A program made the position numbers and the translations under genes. A model generated the notes under the pieces. The model was given only the letters and a program-made list of their open reading frames with translations, had not been told where the DNA came from and ran no database searches. A stretch of 64,000 bases of DNA, from contig NZ_JAIVKX010000003.1 of NCBI RefSeq assembly GCF_020524285.1, positions 409,195 through 473,194 on the forward strand, given 5' to 3'. Below, in pieces: positions 7,465 through 16,653 of the stretch; within the stretch, counting starts at the first letter, position 1; the number at the start of each line of letters is the position of its first letter. Source of the DNA: Alloyangia pacifica (GTDB taxonomy: Bacteria; Pseudomonadota; Alphaproteobacteria; Rhodobacterales; Rhodobacteraceae).

Positions 7465-8364
7465 TTGGCACAGCGCTATGGCGGCAAGTACAGCCCCGAC
7501 GGGTCTTCCAGTGATGGCAGCGGCCAAGACGAGCGCCCGCTCTACCACGGCGCACGCGTGGACCCTGTAGGGGCGCGCTCGAACGTGCTCTTTGCTCCGC
7601 CCATCGTCCTCGCAGCGACCTCGCTGACCTCCGGCGCCGCTGGGCTGGCGGTCGGGCTGGCCGGCGCCGGCGTTCTGCTGCTCGGCGCCTGGCTGCTGCG
7701 CGACGGCCTGCGGGCGCAGGCGGCCTATGACGAGCGCAAGATCGCCCGTCGCCCCGCCATCCCGCGCAAGTTTTTCGCCGCGGTCTGCGCCGGTGTCGGC
7801 GTCGGGCTGGCCGCCTTCAAGTCCGACCCCGGCATGGTCGCCCCGGTGCTCTACGGCCTTTCGGCCTTTGCGCTGCACATCGGCGCCTTCGGCATCGACC
7901 CGATGAAGCACAAGGGCATGGAGGGGGTCGACACCTTCCAGCAGGACCGTGTCGCCAAGGTGGTGGACGAGGCCGAAAGCTACCTCAACGCCATGGAGGA
8001 CGCGGTACGCCGGGCCGGGGATCGCCAGGTCGAGGCCCGCGTGCAGCGCTTCCATGCCAAGGCCAAGGATCTGATCCGCACCGTCGAGGAAGACCCGCGC
8101 GACCTGACCGCCGCGCGCAAGTACCTCGGCGTCTACCTGATGGGCGCGCGCGATGCGGCGGTGAAATTCGCCGACATCTACAGCCGCACGCAGGACCGCG
8201 GCGCGAAATCCGATTTCATGATGCTGCTGACCGACCTCGAAGAGAGTTTCGGCCAGAAGAACCAGAAGCTCCTGCTCGACAACAATGCCGATCTCACCGT
8301 CGAGATCGACGTGCTGCGCGACAGGTTGCAGCGCGAAGGCGTGCGACTGACAGAGCCCGAATGA
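7465..8364 (+). CDS. XpaC family membrane protein
   Basis: A 299-residue protein of the XpaC (5-bromo-4-chloroindolyl phosphate hydrolysis) family. A polar N-terminus of ~35 residues is followed by two membrane hairpins (about 46-72 and 94-130). Then comes a long helical cytoplasmic domain with 'KVVDEAESYLNAMEDA' and a C-terminal 'LLLTDLEESF...NADLTVEIDVLRDRL' coiled-coil-like part. The start is a TTG with GGAGG nine bases upstream. XpaC is repeatedly found beside TelA, as here (24-base gap to the TelA ATG); the two are thought to act together in toxic-anion or envelope stress, but the mechanism is not established. Confidence 0.8.
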   Translation: MAQRYGGKYSPDGSSSDGSGQDERPLYHGARVDPVGARSNVLFAPPIVLAATSLTSGAAGLAVGLAGAGVLLLGAWLLRDGLRAQAAYDERKIARRPAIPRKFFAAVCAGVGVGLAAFKSDPGMVAPVLYGLSAFALHIGAFGIDPMKHKGMEGVDTFQQDRVAKVVDEAESYLNAMEDAVRRAGDRQVEARVQRFHAKAKDLIRTVEEDPRDLTAARKYLGVYLMGARDAAVKFADIYSRTQDRGAKSDFMMLLTDLEESFGQKNQKLLLDNNADLTVEIDVLRDRLQREGVRLTEPE

Positions 8365-8387
8365 GAGACAGTCACGGAGGAAGTCCG

Positions 8388-9590
8388 ATGTCCGAGAATG
8401 TGAGAACCAAGGCCCAGCAGGAGCTGGCGCTGGTGGAAGAGGTGAATGCTGTGATCCTGCCCGACCCTAAGCCCGCGGACGAGGTCGAGAGCTTCGAAGC
8501 CGCCTCCCCCGCAGTGACCGAGGAGATCCGCGCGCGCATGGACGAGATCGACATGGAGGACACCCAGTCGATCGTCTCCTTCGGCTCCGCCGCCCAGGCC
8601 GAGCTGCAGGAGATCAGCCAGGCGATGCTTGCCGACGTGCGCAACAAGGACGTCGGCCCGGCGGGCGACAGCCTGCGCGATATCGTCACCACAATCCGCG
8701 GGTTCTCGGTCTCGGAACTGGATGTGCGCCGCAAGCGGAGCTGGTGGGAGAAGCTGATCGGCAAGGCCGCGCCCTTCGCCAAGTTCACCGCCCGCTACGA
8801 GCAGGTGCAGGGCCAGATCGACGGCATCACCGACAACCTGCTCAAGCACGAGCACACGCTGCTCAAGGACATCAAGTCGCTCGACCTGCTCTACGACAAG
8901 ACGCTGACCTTCTACGACGAGCTGGCGCTCTACATCGCCGCCGGGCAGAAGAAGATCGAGGAACTGGACGCCAACGACATCCCCGCCCGCGAGGCCGCCG
9001 TCGAGGCCGCCTCCGAAGAGGACAAGGTGATGAAGGCGCAGGAGCTGCGCGACCTGCGCGCCGCCCGCGACGATCTCGAGCGCCGGGTGCACGACCTGAA
9101 GCTGACGCGGCAGGTGACCATGCAGTCGCTGCCCTCGATCCGGCTGGTGCAGGAGAACGACAAGAGCCTCGTCACCAAGATCAACTCGACGCTGGTCAAC
9201 ACCGTGCCGCTCTGGGAGACGCAGCTGGCGCAGGCGGTGACAATCCAGCGCTCGTCCGAGGCCGCCGCCGCAGTCCGCGATGCCAACGACCTGACCAACG
9301 AGCTGCTCACCTCGAACGCCAAGAACCTGCGCGAGAGCAATGCCGCCATCCGCACCGAGATGGAACGCGGCGTCTTCGACATCGAATCGGTCAAACAGGC
9401 CAACGCCGACCTGATCGCCACCATCGAGGACAGCCTGCGCATCGCCGACGAGGGCAAGGCGCGCCGCGCCAAGGCCGAGGAGGACCTCAAGACCATGGAA
9501 GCGGAGCTGCGCGACACGCTTGCCTTGGCCAAGTCCCGCGCCACGGGCACCGGCGACAACGCCGCCACCTCGGTTCCGGCGGGGTCGTAA
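8388..9590 (+). CDS. Toxic anion resistance protein, TelA/KlaA family
   Basis: A 400-residue, mostly alpha-helical cytoplasmic protein of the TelA family. Characteristic parts are 'SIVSFGSAAQAELQEISQAML' near residue 65, 'FAKFTARYEQVQGQIDGI' near 135, and 'TRQVTMQSLPSIRLVQEND' near 245. The tail is charged and coiled. TelA proteins are linked to tellurite and cell-envelope stress, but a reaction is not known. The start at 8388 is chosen because GGAGG lies 7 bases upstream; an in-frame ATG at 8361 has no such site and overlaps xpaC. It sits between XpaC and a DUF2927 lipoprotein. The ter genes terB-terF are absent here. Confidence 0.9.
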   Translation: MSENVRTKAQQELALVEEVNAVILPDPKPADEVESFEAASPAVTEEIRARMDEIDMEDTQSIVSFGSAAQAELQEISQAMLADVRNKDVGPAGDSLRDIVTTIRGFSVSELDVRRKRSWWEKLIGKAAPFAKFTARYEQVQGQIDGITDNLLKHEHTLLKDIKSLDLLYDKTLTFYDELALYIAAGQKKIEELDANDIPAREAAVEAASEEDKVMKAQELRDLRAARDDLERRVHDLKLTRQVTMQSLPSIRLVQENDKSLVTKINSTLVNTVPLWETQLAQAVTIQRSSEAAAAVRDANDLTNELLTSNAKNLRESNAAIRTEMERGVFDIESVKQANADLIATIEDSLRIADEGKARRAKAEEDLKTMEAELRDTLALAKSRATGTGDNAATSVPAGS

Positions 9591-9594
9591 CCAT

Positions 9595-10572
9595 ATGCGG
9601 AGCTGGGGTCGCTTTTTACTGGGTATCTTGGTTTGCGCGGGCCTCGCGGCCTGCGACAGTTCCGCCCTTGCTCCGCGCAGCACCGGGGTGCTGCCGCAGT
9701 CCCGCCCGTCGGGCCTGAAACCCGAACCGCCGGCGGAAGCCTCGGCGCCGCGCCAATCCCTCGCGAGCTACGATCTCGAGGTCTACTACTCGCGGGTGCA
9801 GGCCGACCTGCTCTCGCAGGGTCTGCTGCGCACCGATGGCGGTGGCCCCGACACGCCGATCACCGACACCATGCTGGCGCGCAACTTCGAACGGATCGCC
9901 CTCGCCGAGGAATACGCCCGCGGCCAGGGGCTGAAGCCCTCGCGCGGGGAGCTCGGCCGGGTGAAGAAATGGGAAAAGCCGGTGCGCGTCGCGGTCGAGT
10001 TCGGCACGCATGTCCCCGAGGACCAGAGGGTGACCGACCGCAACATGCTGACCCAGTATGTTGACCGGCTCGGGCGGATCACCGGCCACCCCATTTCCAT
10101 GTCCCCGAGCAACGCGAACTTCCACGTTTTGTTCATGTCGCTCGACGACAGGGCGGCGATTGCCCCACGGATCAAGCAACTGGTGCCGGACGTGAATCCC
10201 ACCGCGCTGGCGGTCTTCGACCACCTCCCCCGCGAGATCCACTGCCTCGTCATCGCCTTTTCCGACAAGCCGGACGGCTACGCCTACGGCGAGGCAATCG
10301 CGGTGATCCGTTCCGAGCATCCCGATCTGCTGCGCCGTTCCTGCGTCCACGAGGAAGTCGCGCAGGGTCTGGGTCTCGGCAACGACAGCCCGCAGGCGCG
10401 GCCCTCGATCTTCAACGACGACGACGAATTCGCCTTGCTCACCAGCATGGACGAAATGCTTCTGAAAATCCTCTACGACCCCCAGCTCAAGCCCGGCATG
10501 GACGCGGCCGCCGCGCGGCCCATCGTGGCGGACCTCGCCGCACAGCTCACCGGAGGCCTCGGGCCAAGCTGA
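9595..10572 (+). CDS. DUF2927 domain lipoprotein
   Basis: A 325-residue exported lipoprotein. The signal peptide ends in a lipobox 'LAAC' with Cys20 as the lipidation site. The mature region carries the DUF2927 domain, recognisable by 'RRSCVHEEVAQGLGLGNDS' (about 255-273) and 'FNDDDEFALLT', a pattern seen in many alphaproteobacterial exported proteins. The 'CVHEEVAQ' segment resembles a zincin-type HExxH-like helix with one position changed (H-E-E-V-A), so metal binding is possible but unproven. It starts 4 bases after the telA stop, so it belongs to the same transcript and would be its outer-envelope component. Confidence 0.82.
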   Translation: MRSWGRFLLGILVCAGLAACDSSALAPRSTGVLPQSRPSGLKPEPPAEASAPRQSLASYDLEVYYSRVQADLLSQGLLRTDGGGPDTPITDTMLARNFERIALAEEYARGQGLKPSRGELGRVKKWEKPVRVAVEFGTHVPEDQRVTDRNMLTQYVDRLGRITGHPISMSPSNANFHVLFMSLDDRAAIAPRIKQLVPDVNPTALAVFDHLPREIHCLVIAFSDKPDGYAYGEAIAVIRSEHPDLLRRSCVHEEVAQGLGLGNDSPQARPSIFNDDDEFALLTSMDEMLLKILYDPQLKPGMDAAAARPIVADLAAQLTGGLGPS

Positions 10573-10611
10573 AGGCGGGCCGACAGGGTCTGACCAACAC
10601 AGGAGACGATC

Positions 10612-11733
10612 ATGGGTATTCTGGATTTCCTCTCGGGACAGTTCATCGACGTCATCCACTGGACGGATGACACCCGCGACACGATGGTCTGGCGCTTCGA
10701 GCGCGAGGGCCACGAGATCAAGTACGGCGCCAAGCTGACAGTGCGCGAGGGACAGGCGGCGGTCTTCGTCCACGAGGGCCAGATCGCCGATGTCTTCACC
10801 CCCGGTCTCTACATGCTCGAGACCAACAACATGCCGATCATGACCACGCTGCAGCACTGGGATCACGGCTTCCGCTCGCCCTTCAAGTCCGAGGTCTATT
10901 TCGTCAACACGACGCGGTTCAACGGGCTGAAGTGGGGCACCAAGAACCCGATCATCTGCCGCGACCCCGAGTTCGGCCCGGTGCGGCTGCGCGCCTATGG
11001 CACCTATTCTGTGCGCGTCTCGGACCCGGCGAAATTCCTCGTCGAGATCGTCGGCACCGACGGCGAGTTTACCTCGGGCGAGATCAGCTTCCAGATCCGC
11101 AACATCATCGTGCAGGAGTTCTCGCGGCTCATCGCCTCGTCGGGAATCCCGGTGCTCGACATGGCCGCCAATACGCAGGAGCTGGGCAAGATGCTGGCCG
11201 AAGGCATCTCGTCGACCATCGCCGAATACGGGCTGACCCTGCCCGAGCTCTACATCGAGAACATCTCGCTGCCCGACGCGGTGGAGAAGGCGCTCGACAA
11301 GCGCACATCGATGGGGGTGGTGGGCGATCTCGACGCCTACACCCGCTTCCAGGCCGCCGAGGCGCTGGGGGCCGAGGGCTCCGCCGCCGGTCAGGCCATG
11401 GGCACCGGCTTCGGCGCTGGCATGGGCATGGCCATGGGCGGCGCCATGACAGGTGCGCAGGCCGGACCTTGGGGCACGCGCCCGCAGCAGACCGCCGCCG
11501 CCGCGCCGCCGCCTCCCCCGCCGCCGGTCGAACACGTCTGGCACGTGGCGGTGAACGGCCAGACGCAGGGACCCTACTCCAAGGCGCGCATGGGCCGCAT
11601 GGCGACCGAAGGCCAGCTCATCCGCGACAGCTACGTCTGGACGCAAGGACAGGACGGCTGGATGCGCGCCGAGGACGTCACCGAGCTGGCGCAGCTCTTC
11701 ACCGTCCTGCCGCCGCCGCCTCCGGGCGCATGA
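10612..11733 (+). CDS. SPFH domain protein with C-terminal GYF_2 domain
   Basis: A 373-residue protein. Residues ~20-245 are an SPFH/stomatin-like domain of the YdjI type, with 'EGQAAVFVHEGQIADVFTPG' early and 'YGLTLPELYIENISLPD' at its end. A Gly/Ala/Met-rich linker and a polyproline stretch (about 303-309) follow. The last ~60 residues are a GYF_2-type domain ('GPYSKARMGRMATEGQLI...VWTQGQDGW'). SPFH proteins form membrane-associated scaffolds; GYF_2 binds proline-rich peptides, so it may recruit partners. A good ribosome site (AGGAGA) precedes the ATG. Databases sometimes call such proteins 'virion core protein'; nothing here is phage-like. Its 3' end overlaps the convergent gene by 35 bases. 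Confidence 0.88.
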   Translation: MGILDFLSGQFIDVIHWTDDTRDTMVWRFEREGHEIKYGAKLTVREGQAAVFVHEGQIADVFTPGLYMLETNNMPIMTTLQHWDHGFRSPFKSEVYFVNTTRFNGLKWGTKNPIICRDPEFGPVRLRAYGTYSVRVSDPAKFLVEIVGTDGEFTSGEISFQIRNIIVQEFSRLIASSGIPVLDMAANTQELGKMLAEGISSTIAEYGLTLPELYIENISLPDAVEKALDKRTSMGVVGDLDAYTRFQAAEALGAEGSAAGQAMGTGFGAGMGMAMGGAMTGAQAGPWGTRPQQTAAAAPPPPPPPVEHVWHVAVNGQTQGPYSKARMGRMATEGQLIRDSYVWTQGQDGWMRAEDVTELAQLFTVLPPPPPGA

Positions 11734-12313
11734 GCGGGACGTAGGAGGCGGGCCGCAGCGCCTCCGCATCCGCCTGCCCCAGCAGCGCCGGGGCAAGGCA
11801 GGCATCCGCCGGAAAACTCACCGCGTCGTCACGCGTCGCCGGGAAGGGCCGCGAGGGCGTCACCTGCGAGGCGGTCAGCAGACGGCCGTTCAGGCACAGA
11901 TCCTGCGCGGCGTTGCCGATGTTGAAGCCGAAGCCCTCGCGCCCGCAGTCGGTGCCGAAGCCGTTCATGTTCCAGGCCTGCGGCATCGGGCTTTCCGGGC
12001 CGAAGACCGCGAATTCGCTTTGCCTGGGCCGGAAGGTCAGCGCCCAGCTGGTCTCGTCGGTCTTCATGCCGAGCGCCCAGCGACCGATGGGTTCGTCATC
12101 ATGGTAGCCCTCGACGACAAAGCACTCGACGTCCTCGGCGTAGACGTAGTCGCGCTCGGCCAGAGCCGCGTCGATGGCGATTGCCCCGCGCATCTCGTAG
12201 CCGCCATTGCCCTGCCACTCGAACCGCCAGGCGAGATCCGCCGCCCGCCCCGCGCTGGTTCCGGCGACCAGCGCCAGTACCGCGATCACCGCGTGTTTCA
12301 TCCGGACCCGCAT
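11699..12313 (-). CDS. Exported protein of unknown function
   Basis: A 204-residue protein with a clear signal peptide ('RMKHAVIAVLALVAGTSAGRAAD', cleavage near residue 26). The mature domain begins 'WRFEWQGNGGYEMRG', a pattern of a small beta-rich periplasmic domain, and contains several Cys (in 'VECFVVEG', 'GTDCGREG', 'QDLCLNG', 'DACLAP') that could form disulfides. I do not recognise the family. The ATG at 12313 has GAGG about 8 bases upstream; ATG 12301 is an alternative. It is convergent with, and overlaps by 35 bases, the SPFH gene. It interrupts the otherwise plus-strand stress block. Confidence 0.65.
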   Translation of the reverse strand: MRVRMKHAVIAVLALVAGTSAGRAADLAWRFEWQGNGGYEMRGAIAIDAALAERDYVYAEDVECFVVEGYHDDEPIGRWALGMKTDETSWALTFRPRQSEFAVFGPESPMPQAWNMNGFGTDCGREGFGFNIGNAAQDLCLNGRLLTASQVTPSRPFPATRDDAVSFPADACLAPALLGQADAEALRPASYVPLMRPEAAAAGR

Positions 12314-12496
12314 GCGTCGCCCTCTTGTTCCCCACGTTTGCCCGCAGCCTAGTCGCTGACGCCGGGAATGCAAAAGCGCGTGCCTGAACTTGTCGTGTGG
12401 CGCGCGGCTGTCCGCGGCAGAAGGCGGTTCCCTCTCCCGGCCTCTCCGCCTAGGGTGGCCCTGCCGGAAAAAGGCGGATCTGGAGGATCTTCGGGC

Positions 12497-13615
12497 ATGA
12501 ACGAAACCCACCGTTTTCCCTGCGAGCAATGCGGCGCCGACTATCGCTTCGACCCGGCCGCCGAAGCCCTGGTCTGCGATCATTGCGGCCACAGCCAGCC
12601 GGTCGAATCCGCCGGTCCCTGGGAAAGCGACATCCGCGAGCTCGATTTCCGCGCCGCCATGGACAACCTGCTTCCGCTGCAGGAGATGGAGGATCTGCGG
12701 GTCACCAAGTGCCCCAATTGCGGCGCCGAGGTCGAGTTCGATCCCGACACCCACGCCACCGAATGCCCCTTCTGCGCCACGCCGGTGGTCGCCGATACCG
12801 GCACCCACCGCCAGATCAAGCCCAAGGGCGTGCTGCCCTTCGCGCTCGACGAGAAGAGCGCGCACAAGGCGATGAACGACTGGCTCGGGCGGCTCTGGTT
12901 CGCGCCGAACGGGCTCAAGGAATATTCGCGCAAGGGCCGCAAGATGCAGGGCATCTACGTGCCCTACTGGACCTTCGACGCCAAGACCCGCAGCGCCTAC
13001 AGCGGCGCGCGCGGCACCGTCTACTACGAGACCCATACCGTCGTGCGCGACGGCAAGCGCCAGCAGGTGCAGGTGCCCAAGGTGCGCTGGACCCCGGTCC
13101 GCGGGCGGGTCGCGCGCTTCTTCGACGACGTGCTTGTGCTGGCCTCGAAGTCGCTGCCCAAGCGGTTCACCGACGCGCTCGAGCCCTGGGACCTGAGCCG
13201 GCTGGAGCCCTACCGGCCGGAGTTCCTCGCCGGGTTCCGGGCCGAGGGCTACCAGGTCGATCTCGACGCCGGCTTCGTCGAGGCGCGGCACATCATGGAC
13301 CGTCAGATCACCCGCGACATCAAGTTCGACATCGGCGGCGACCAGCAGCGGATCACCTCGGTGGACACGCAGGTCTCGGAGGTCACCTTCAAGCACGTGC
13401 TGCTGCCTGTCTGGCTGGCCGCCTACAAGTTCCGCGGCCAGACCTACCGCTTCGTGGTCAATGGCACCACCGGGAGGGTGCAGGGCGAGCGCCCCTGGTC
13501 GGCCTGGAAGATCGCCATGGCGATCATCCTCGGCACCATCGCCGCGGCGCTGATCGGCTACATGCTGTCGCAGTCGCAGGGCGGCGGCGGCTTCACGGTG
13601 CCCATTGGCTATTGA
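12497..13615 (+). CDS. Zinc-ribbon membrane protein (TFIIB-type zinc ribbon, SPFH/TelA-associated)
   Basis: A 372-residue protein with two N-terminal zinc ribbons: Cys pairs 'CEQC' (11-14) and 'CDHC', then 'CPNC' and 'CPFC' (up to about residue 96). A central mixed domain ('YVPYWTFDAKTRSAYSGARG') is followed by a C-terminal membrane segment ('KIAMAIILGTIAAALIGYML') and a short periplasmic tail. Similar proteins are often misnamed 'primosomal protein N' superfamily II helicase'; there is no helicase motif here. GGAGGA lies 9 bases before the ATG at 12497. It commonly accompanies YdjI-type SPFH proteins, so it probably belongs functionally with the genes at 7.4-11.7 kb. Confidence 0.82.
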   Translation: MNETHRFPCEQCGADYRFDPAAEALVCDHCGHSQPVESAGPWESDIRELDFRAAMDNLLPLQEMEDLRVTKCPNCGAEVEFDPDTHATECPFCATPVVADTGTHRQIKPKGVLPFALDEKSAHKAMNDWLGRLWFAPNGLKEYSRKGRKMQGIYVPYWTFDAKTRSAYSGARGTVYYETHTVVRDGKRQQVQVPKVRWTPVRGRVARFFDDVLVLASKSLPKRFTDALEPWDLSRLEPYRPEFLAGFRAEGYQVDLDAGFVEARHIMDRQITRDIKFDIGGDQQRITSVDTQVSEVTFKHVLLPVWLAAYKFRGQTYRFVVNGTTGRVQGERPWSAWKIAMAIILGTIAAALIGYMLSQSQGGGGFTVPIGY

Positions 13616-13678
13616 GCGACCCCGGCCCGGCGGGCTAGGTATAGCGCTAACACATCTCGAGGGAACAGGGAGCGAGAG

Positions 13679-14590
13679 ATGATCCTGTGCTGCGGTGAAT
13701 CGCTGATCGACATGCTGCCCCGGACGAGCACCGGCGGAGAGCCCGCCTTTGCCCCGGTGGCCGGAGGCGCGGTGTTCAACACCGCCATCGCGCTCGGACG
13801 GCTGGGCGCCCCGGCAGGCTATTTCGGCGGCCTCTCGACCGATCTCTTCGGCACGATCCTGGCCGAGGCGCTGGCGGCCTCGCAGGTCGACTTCTCCGCC
13901 TGCCCGCGCTCGGACCGCCCCACGACCCTCGCTTTCGTCACGCTGGTCGACGGACAGGCACGCTACGCCTTCTACGACGAGAACACCGCCGGCCGGATGC
14001 TGGCTGAAGCCGACCTGCCCGGGCTCGGCGATGACACCACCGCGCTGTTCTTCGGTGGCATCAGCCTCGTGTCGGAGCCCTGCGCCGACACCTTCGCCGC
14101 GCTTTGCGCGCAGGCGGGCGAGCGGGTGGTGATGGTCGACCCCAACATCCGCCCCGGCTTCATCAAGGACGAGGCGCGCTACCGGGCCCGGCTCGCCGGG
14201 ATGCTGGCGCGGGCGGACATCGTGAAGATCTCGGACGAGGACATGGACTGGCTCGGTACCACGCCCGAGGCGCTGCTCGACGGCGGCACGGCGCTGGTGC
14301 TCGAGACCCGTGGTGCCGAGGGGGTGCTGGCAGTCACCGCGCGCGGCAGCATGGAGGTGCCCGCGACCCGCGCGACGGTGGTGGACACCGTCGGTGCGGG
14401 CGACACGTTCAACGCCGGGCTCCTCGCGGGGCTGGAGCGGGCCGGGCTGCTGAGCCGCGCCGCGCTGCGCGAGACCGGCATGGAGGCGCTGCGCCCCGCG
14501 GTCGCGCTCGGCGCGCAGGCGGCGGCGGTGACCGTTAGCCGTGCCGGCGCCAACCCACCGTGGACGCACGAGTTGGAGGTCGGCGCATGA
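13679..14590 (+). CDS. PfkB-family carbohydrate kinase (fructokinase-like)
   Basis: A 303-residue ribokinase-fold sugar kinase. The N-terminal signature '[12 protein letters not shown]' and '[15 protein letters not shown]' (substrate site) are present, as is the C-terminal ATP/catalytic motif '[12 protein letters not shown]' (about 238-249) with the catalytic Asp in 'GAGD'. The N-terminal pattern fits bacterial fructokinases best, but the exact sugar cannot be read from sequence. Its stop overlaps the dtd start (ATGA), so the two are coupled. No sugar transporter or regulator is adjacent. Confidence 0.88.
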   Translation: MILCCGESLIDMLPRTSTGGEPAFAPVAGGAVFNTAIALGRLGAPAGYFGGLSTDLFGTILAEALAASQVDFSACPRSDRPTTLAFVTLVDGQARYAFYDENTAGRMLAEADLPGLGDDTTALFFGGISLVSEPCADTFAALCAQAGERVVMVDPNIRPGFIKDEARYRARLAGMLARADIVKISDEDMDWLGTTPEALLDGGTALVLETRGAEGVLAVTARGSMEVPATRATVVDTVGAGDTFNAGLLAGLERAGLLSRAALRETGMEALRPAVALGAQAAAVTVSRAGANPPWTHELEVGA

Positions 14591-15030
14591 GAGCGTTGGT
14601 CCAGCGCGTCTCGGAAGCCAGCGTGACGGTCGAAGGTGCCGTGGTCGGAGAGATCGGCCCCGGGCTGCTGATCCTGATTTGCGCCATGCAGGGCGACACC
14701 GAGGCGCAGGCGGACAAGCTCGCCGCGAAGATCGCCAAGCTGCGCATCTTCCGCGACGACGCCGGGCGGATGAACCGCTCGGTGCTCGACACCGGCGGCG
14801 CGGCGCTGGTGGTCAGCCAGTTCACCCTCGCCGCCGACACCCAGCGCGGCAACCGCCCCGGCTTTTCCACTGCCGCCGACCCGGCGGAGGGCGAGCGGCT
14901 CTACGAGTATTTCGCCGGACGCATGGACGCGCAGGGCATCGCCACCGCCACGGGACGGTTCGGCGCCGACATGAAGGTGGCGCTGCTCAACGACGGGCCG
15001 GTGACGATCTGGATGGACAGCGAGGGCTGA
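14587..15030 (+). CDS. dtd: D-aminoacyl-tRNA deacylase
   Basis: A 147-residue DTD enzyme that hydrolyses D-amino acids (and glycine mischarged on tRNA-Ala) from tRNA. The N-terminus '[15 protein letters not shown]' is diagnostic, and the two active-site motifs are visible as 'SQFTLAAD' (about 78-85) and '[11 protein letters not shown]' at the C-terminus. Length equals the family norm. It overlaps the sugar kinase by 4 bases. Convergent with the lipoprotein gene at 15052. Confidence 0.96.
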   Translation: MRALVQRVSEASVTVEGAVVGEIGPGLLILICAMQGDTEAQADKLAAKIAKLRIFRDDAGRMNRSVLDTGGAALVVSQFTLAADTQRGNRPGFSTAADPAEGERLYEYFAGRMDAQGIATATGRFGADMKVALLNDGPVTIWMDSEG

Positions 15031-15051
15031 CGCCCCCGCCGTCGGCGCGCG

Positions 15052-16320
15052 TCACAAAGCCGAGCCGGCAACCAGCGTGCCGCGCAGATAGGCCAGCCGC
15101 AGTTCGGCACGGGCCAGCGCGAACTGCAGGGTGATCTGAGCCTCCCGCGCGTCGAGCGCAGCCGAAAGCGGCTCCAGCAACCGTCCGGCAGTCATCTGCC
15201 CGGCGCGCTGCAATTGCCTTGCCTGCTGCGCCTCGGCCGCGGCGGATGCGTGCTGGATCTGCGCCTCGCGCAGGCGTGCCTGCAGGGTCGCGCGCTCTTG
15301 CGCCGCCACCCCAAGCTCGAAATCGCCCGGCAGCACCGTCGAGAGGACAGGCGCGCCCACCTCCTGCGTCCAGCCCGCGGCATCACTGCCCTCTCCCGCG
15401 TAGCCCGCCACCTCTTCGAGCGCAGCCAGTTCCTCCGGCGAGCGCCGCAGGTCGAGGCCGTCGAGCAGCACATGCGCGGCGCGGAGTTCCTGCGCCTCCT
15501 GTGCGGCGCGCGCGACGCGCGCCTGCAGGTCCGGCAGCGGCACTGGGGTGACAAGCTCGCGCAGCGTGCCGAGTCCCTCGACGCCGCCCAGCCGACTGTC
15601 GCCCATTGCCGCAAGTTCCCCGCGTGCGCGCTCGGCCTGCTCCAGGGCCTCCACCCGCCCGGCGCGCACCCGCGCCACCTGCGCGCGCAGCGCCTGCAGC
15701 CTTTGCGTGGATTCGGTGCCCCCCGCCACCGCCCGGTGCATCGGCCAGTCCAGCGCGGCGAAATCCGGGTAGACCTCCGCGAACAGAGCCGCACGGGCCC
15801 GGGCCTCCTCGATGCTCAGGTGCTGTCCGATCGCCTCGAAAACCTGCACATTGGCCTCTTCGGCCAGCGCGAGCGCGGCGCTGTCGATCCCCGCCAGCGC
15901 AAGGTCACGTTCGGCCTGCTTGCGCAGCGTGTCGAAACCTTCGGGACGGGCCCGGACCCCTTCGGACATGCGCTGAAGCGCGGCCAGCGACAGCACCGGC
16001 CCAAGCTCGGGCAGCCAAGCAAGCTCCTCCGCCTCGCCGCGCAGCCGCGCCACGCGCAGTTCCGACGACGCCCGGAAGCTGCCGCCCTCCAGCACCGCGC
16101 GGGCGATGGCGGCATAGGGCGTGCCGGGAACGATCGCCCCGGGTCGCCGTGCCAATGTCTCGATCACCGGGGCGCTGTCTTCGGCGGCCCGCAGCGCCAT
16201 GCCCTGCGGTCCCGCGATGCTGGCGGGCGCCGGTCCTGCCCCGTCATATCCCTGCATGCACCCGGGCAGCAGCGCGACCAGCGCAAGACCGCAGCCCAGA
16301 CGGAAAGACGATCCGCTCAT
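15052..16320 (-). CDS. TolC-like outer-membrane lipoprotein, orphan
   Basis: A 422-residue lipoprotein: the signal peptide ends in 'LLPGC' with Cys21 as lipidation site. The rest is almost entirely Ala/Glu/Arg/Leu-rich helix with repeated heptad-like runs, and the C-terminus 'RAELRLAYLRGTLVAG' resembles the last helix of TolC-family efflux channels. There is no neighbouring inner-membrane pump or adaptor, so it is an orphan. The TolC assignment rests on composition and layout, not on a firm motif; a plain coiled-coil lipoprotein is the alternative. Convergent with dtd. Confidence 0.6.
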   Translation of the reverse strand: MSGSSFRLGCGLALVALLPGCMQGYDGAGPAPASIAGPQGMALRAAEDSAPVIETLARRPGAIVPGTPYAAIARAVLEGGSFRASSELRVARLRGEAEELAWLPELGPVLSLAALQRMSEGVRARPEGFDTLRKQAERDLALAGIDSAALALAEEANVQVFEAIGQHLSIEEARARAALFAEVYPDFAALDWPMHRAVAGGTESTQRLQALRAQVARVRAGRVEALEQAERARGELAAMGDSRLGGVEGLGTLRELVTPVPLPDLQARVARAAQEAQELRAAHVLLDGLDLRRSPEELAALEEVAGYAGEGSDAAGWTQEVGAPVLSTVLPGDFELGVAAQERATLQARLREAQIQHASAAAEAQQARQLQRAGQMTAGRLLEPLSAALDAREAQITLQFALARAELRLAYLRGTLVAGSAL

Positions 16321-16653
16321 CTCTCCCCTTTCTACTCAATCACTCGTTCACAGATCGCGGCAACGCGCCGCGGTACAGACCGGCAGAGGTGAGACATCGG
16401 AGCGCCCGGCACCACATGTCCCGGGTCGCTGGAAAGAGGCCCCAGCGCGCCCGCCAGGACGCGCGCAAGCCGCTCTTGTCGAGGATCGCACTGCTCTGCC
16501 TGAAACGGGCCGCTCTCGTAAAATCTCCGGCGGCCGCGCTCTGGCGATCAGCCTATCTTATTTTCGCCACATTCCCCAGAGGCCAAGGTGCCAGGGCATG
16601 CAAGATCGCGAAGCTGGCGTTGCTAGAATGCCGCATGGTCGCGGAGACGACAG
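16321..16653. other. Intergenic, no gene recognised
   Basis: This 333-base stretch lies between the lipoprotein start and the Nudix stop, both on the minus strand. It must hold the lipoprotein promoter. I see no convincing coding frame, RNA gene or strong hairpin; open frames through it look like chance high-GC frames. Confidence 0.5.

Noticed and set aside
10612..11733. Phage origin suggested by the 'virion core protein' name used for such SPFH proteins
   Set aside because: No phage structural, integrase or lysis genes nearby; the name is a known annotation artefact.
12497..13615. Helicase (PriA-like) function
   Set aside because: The protein has zinc ribbons and a membrane helix but no Walker or helicase motifs.
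11699..14569. Very long minus-strand open frame (956 codons)
   Set aside because: Only its last 204 codons form a real gene (11699-12313). The rest mirrors the zinc-ribbon and sugar-kinase genes, a normal effect of high GC.
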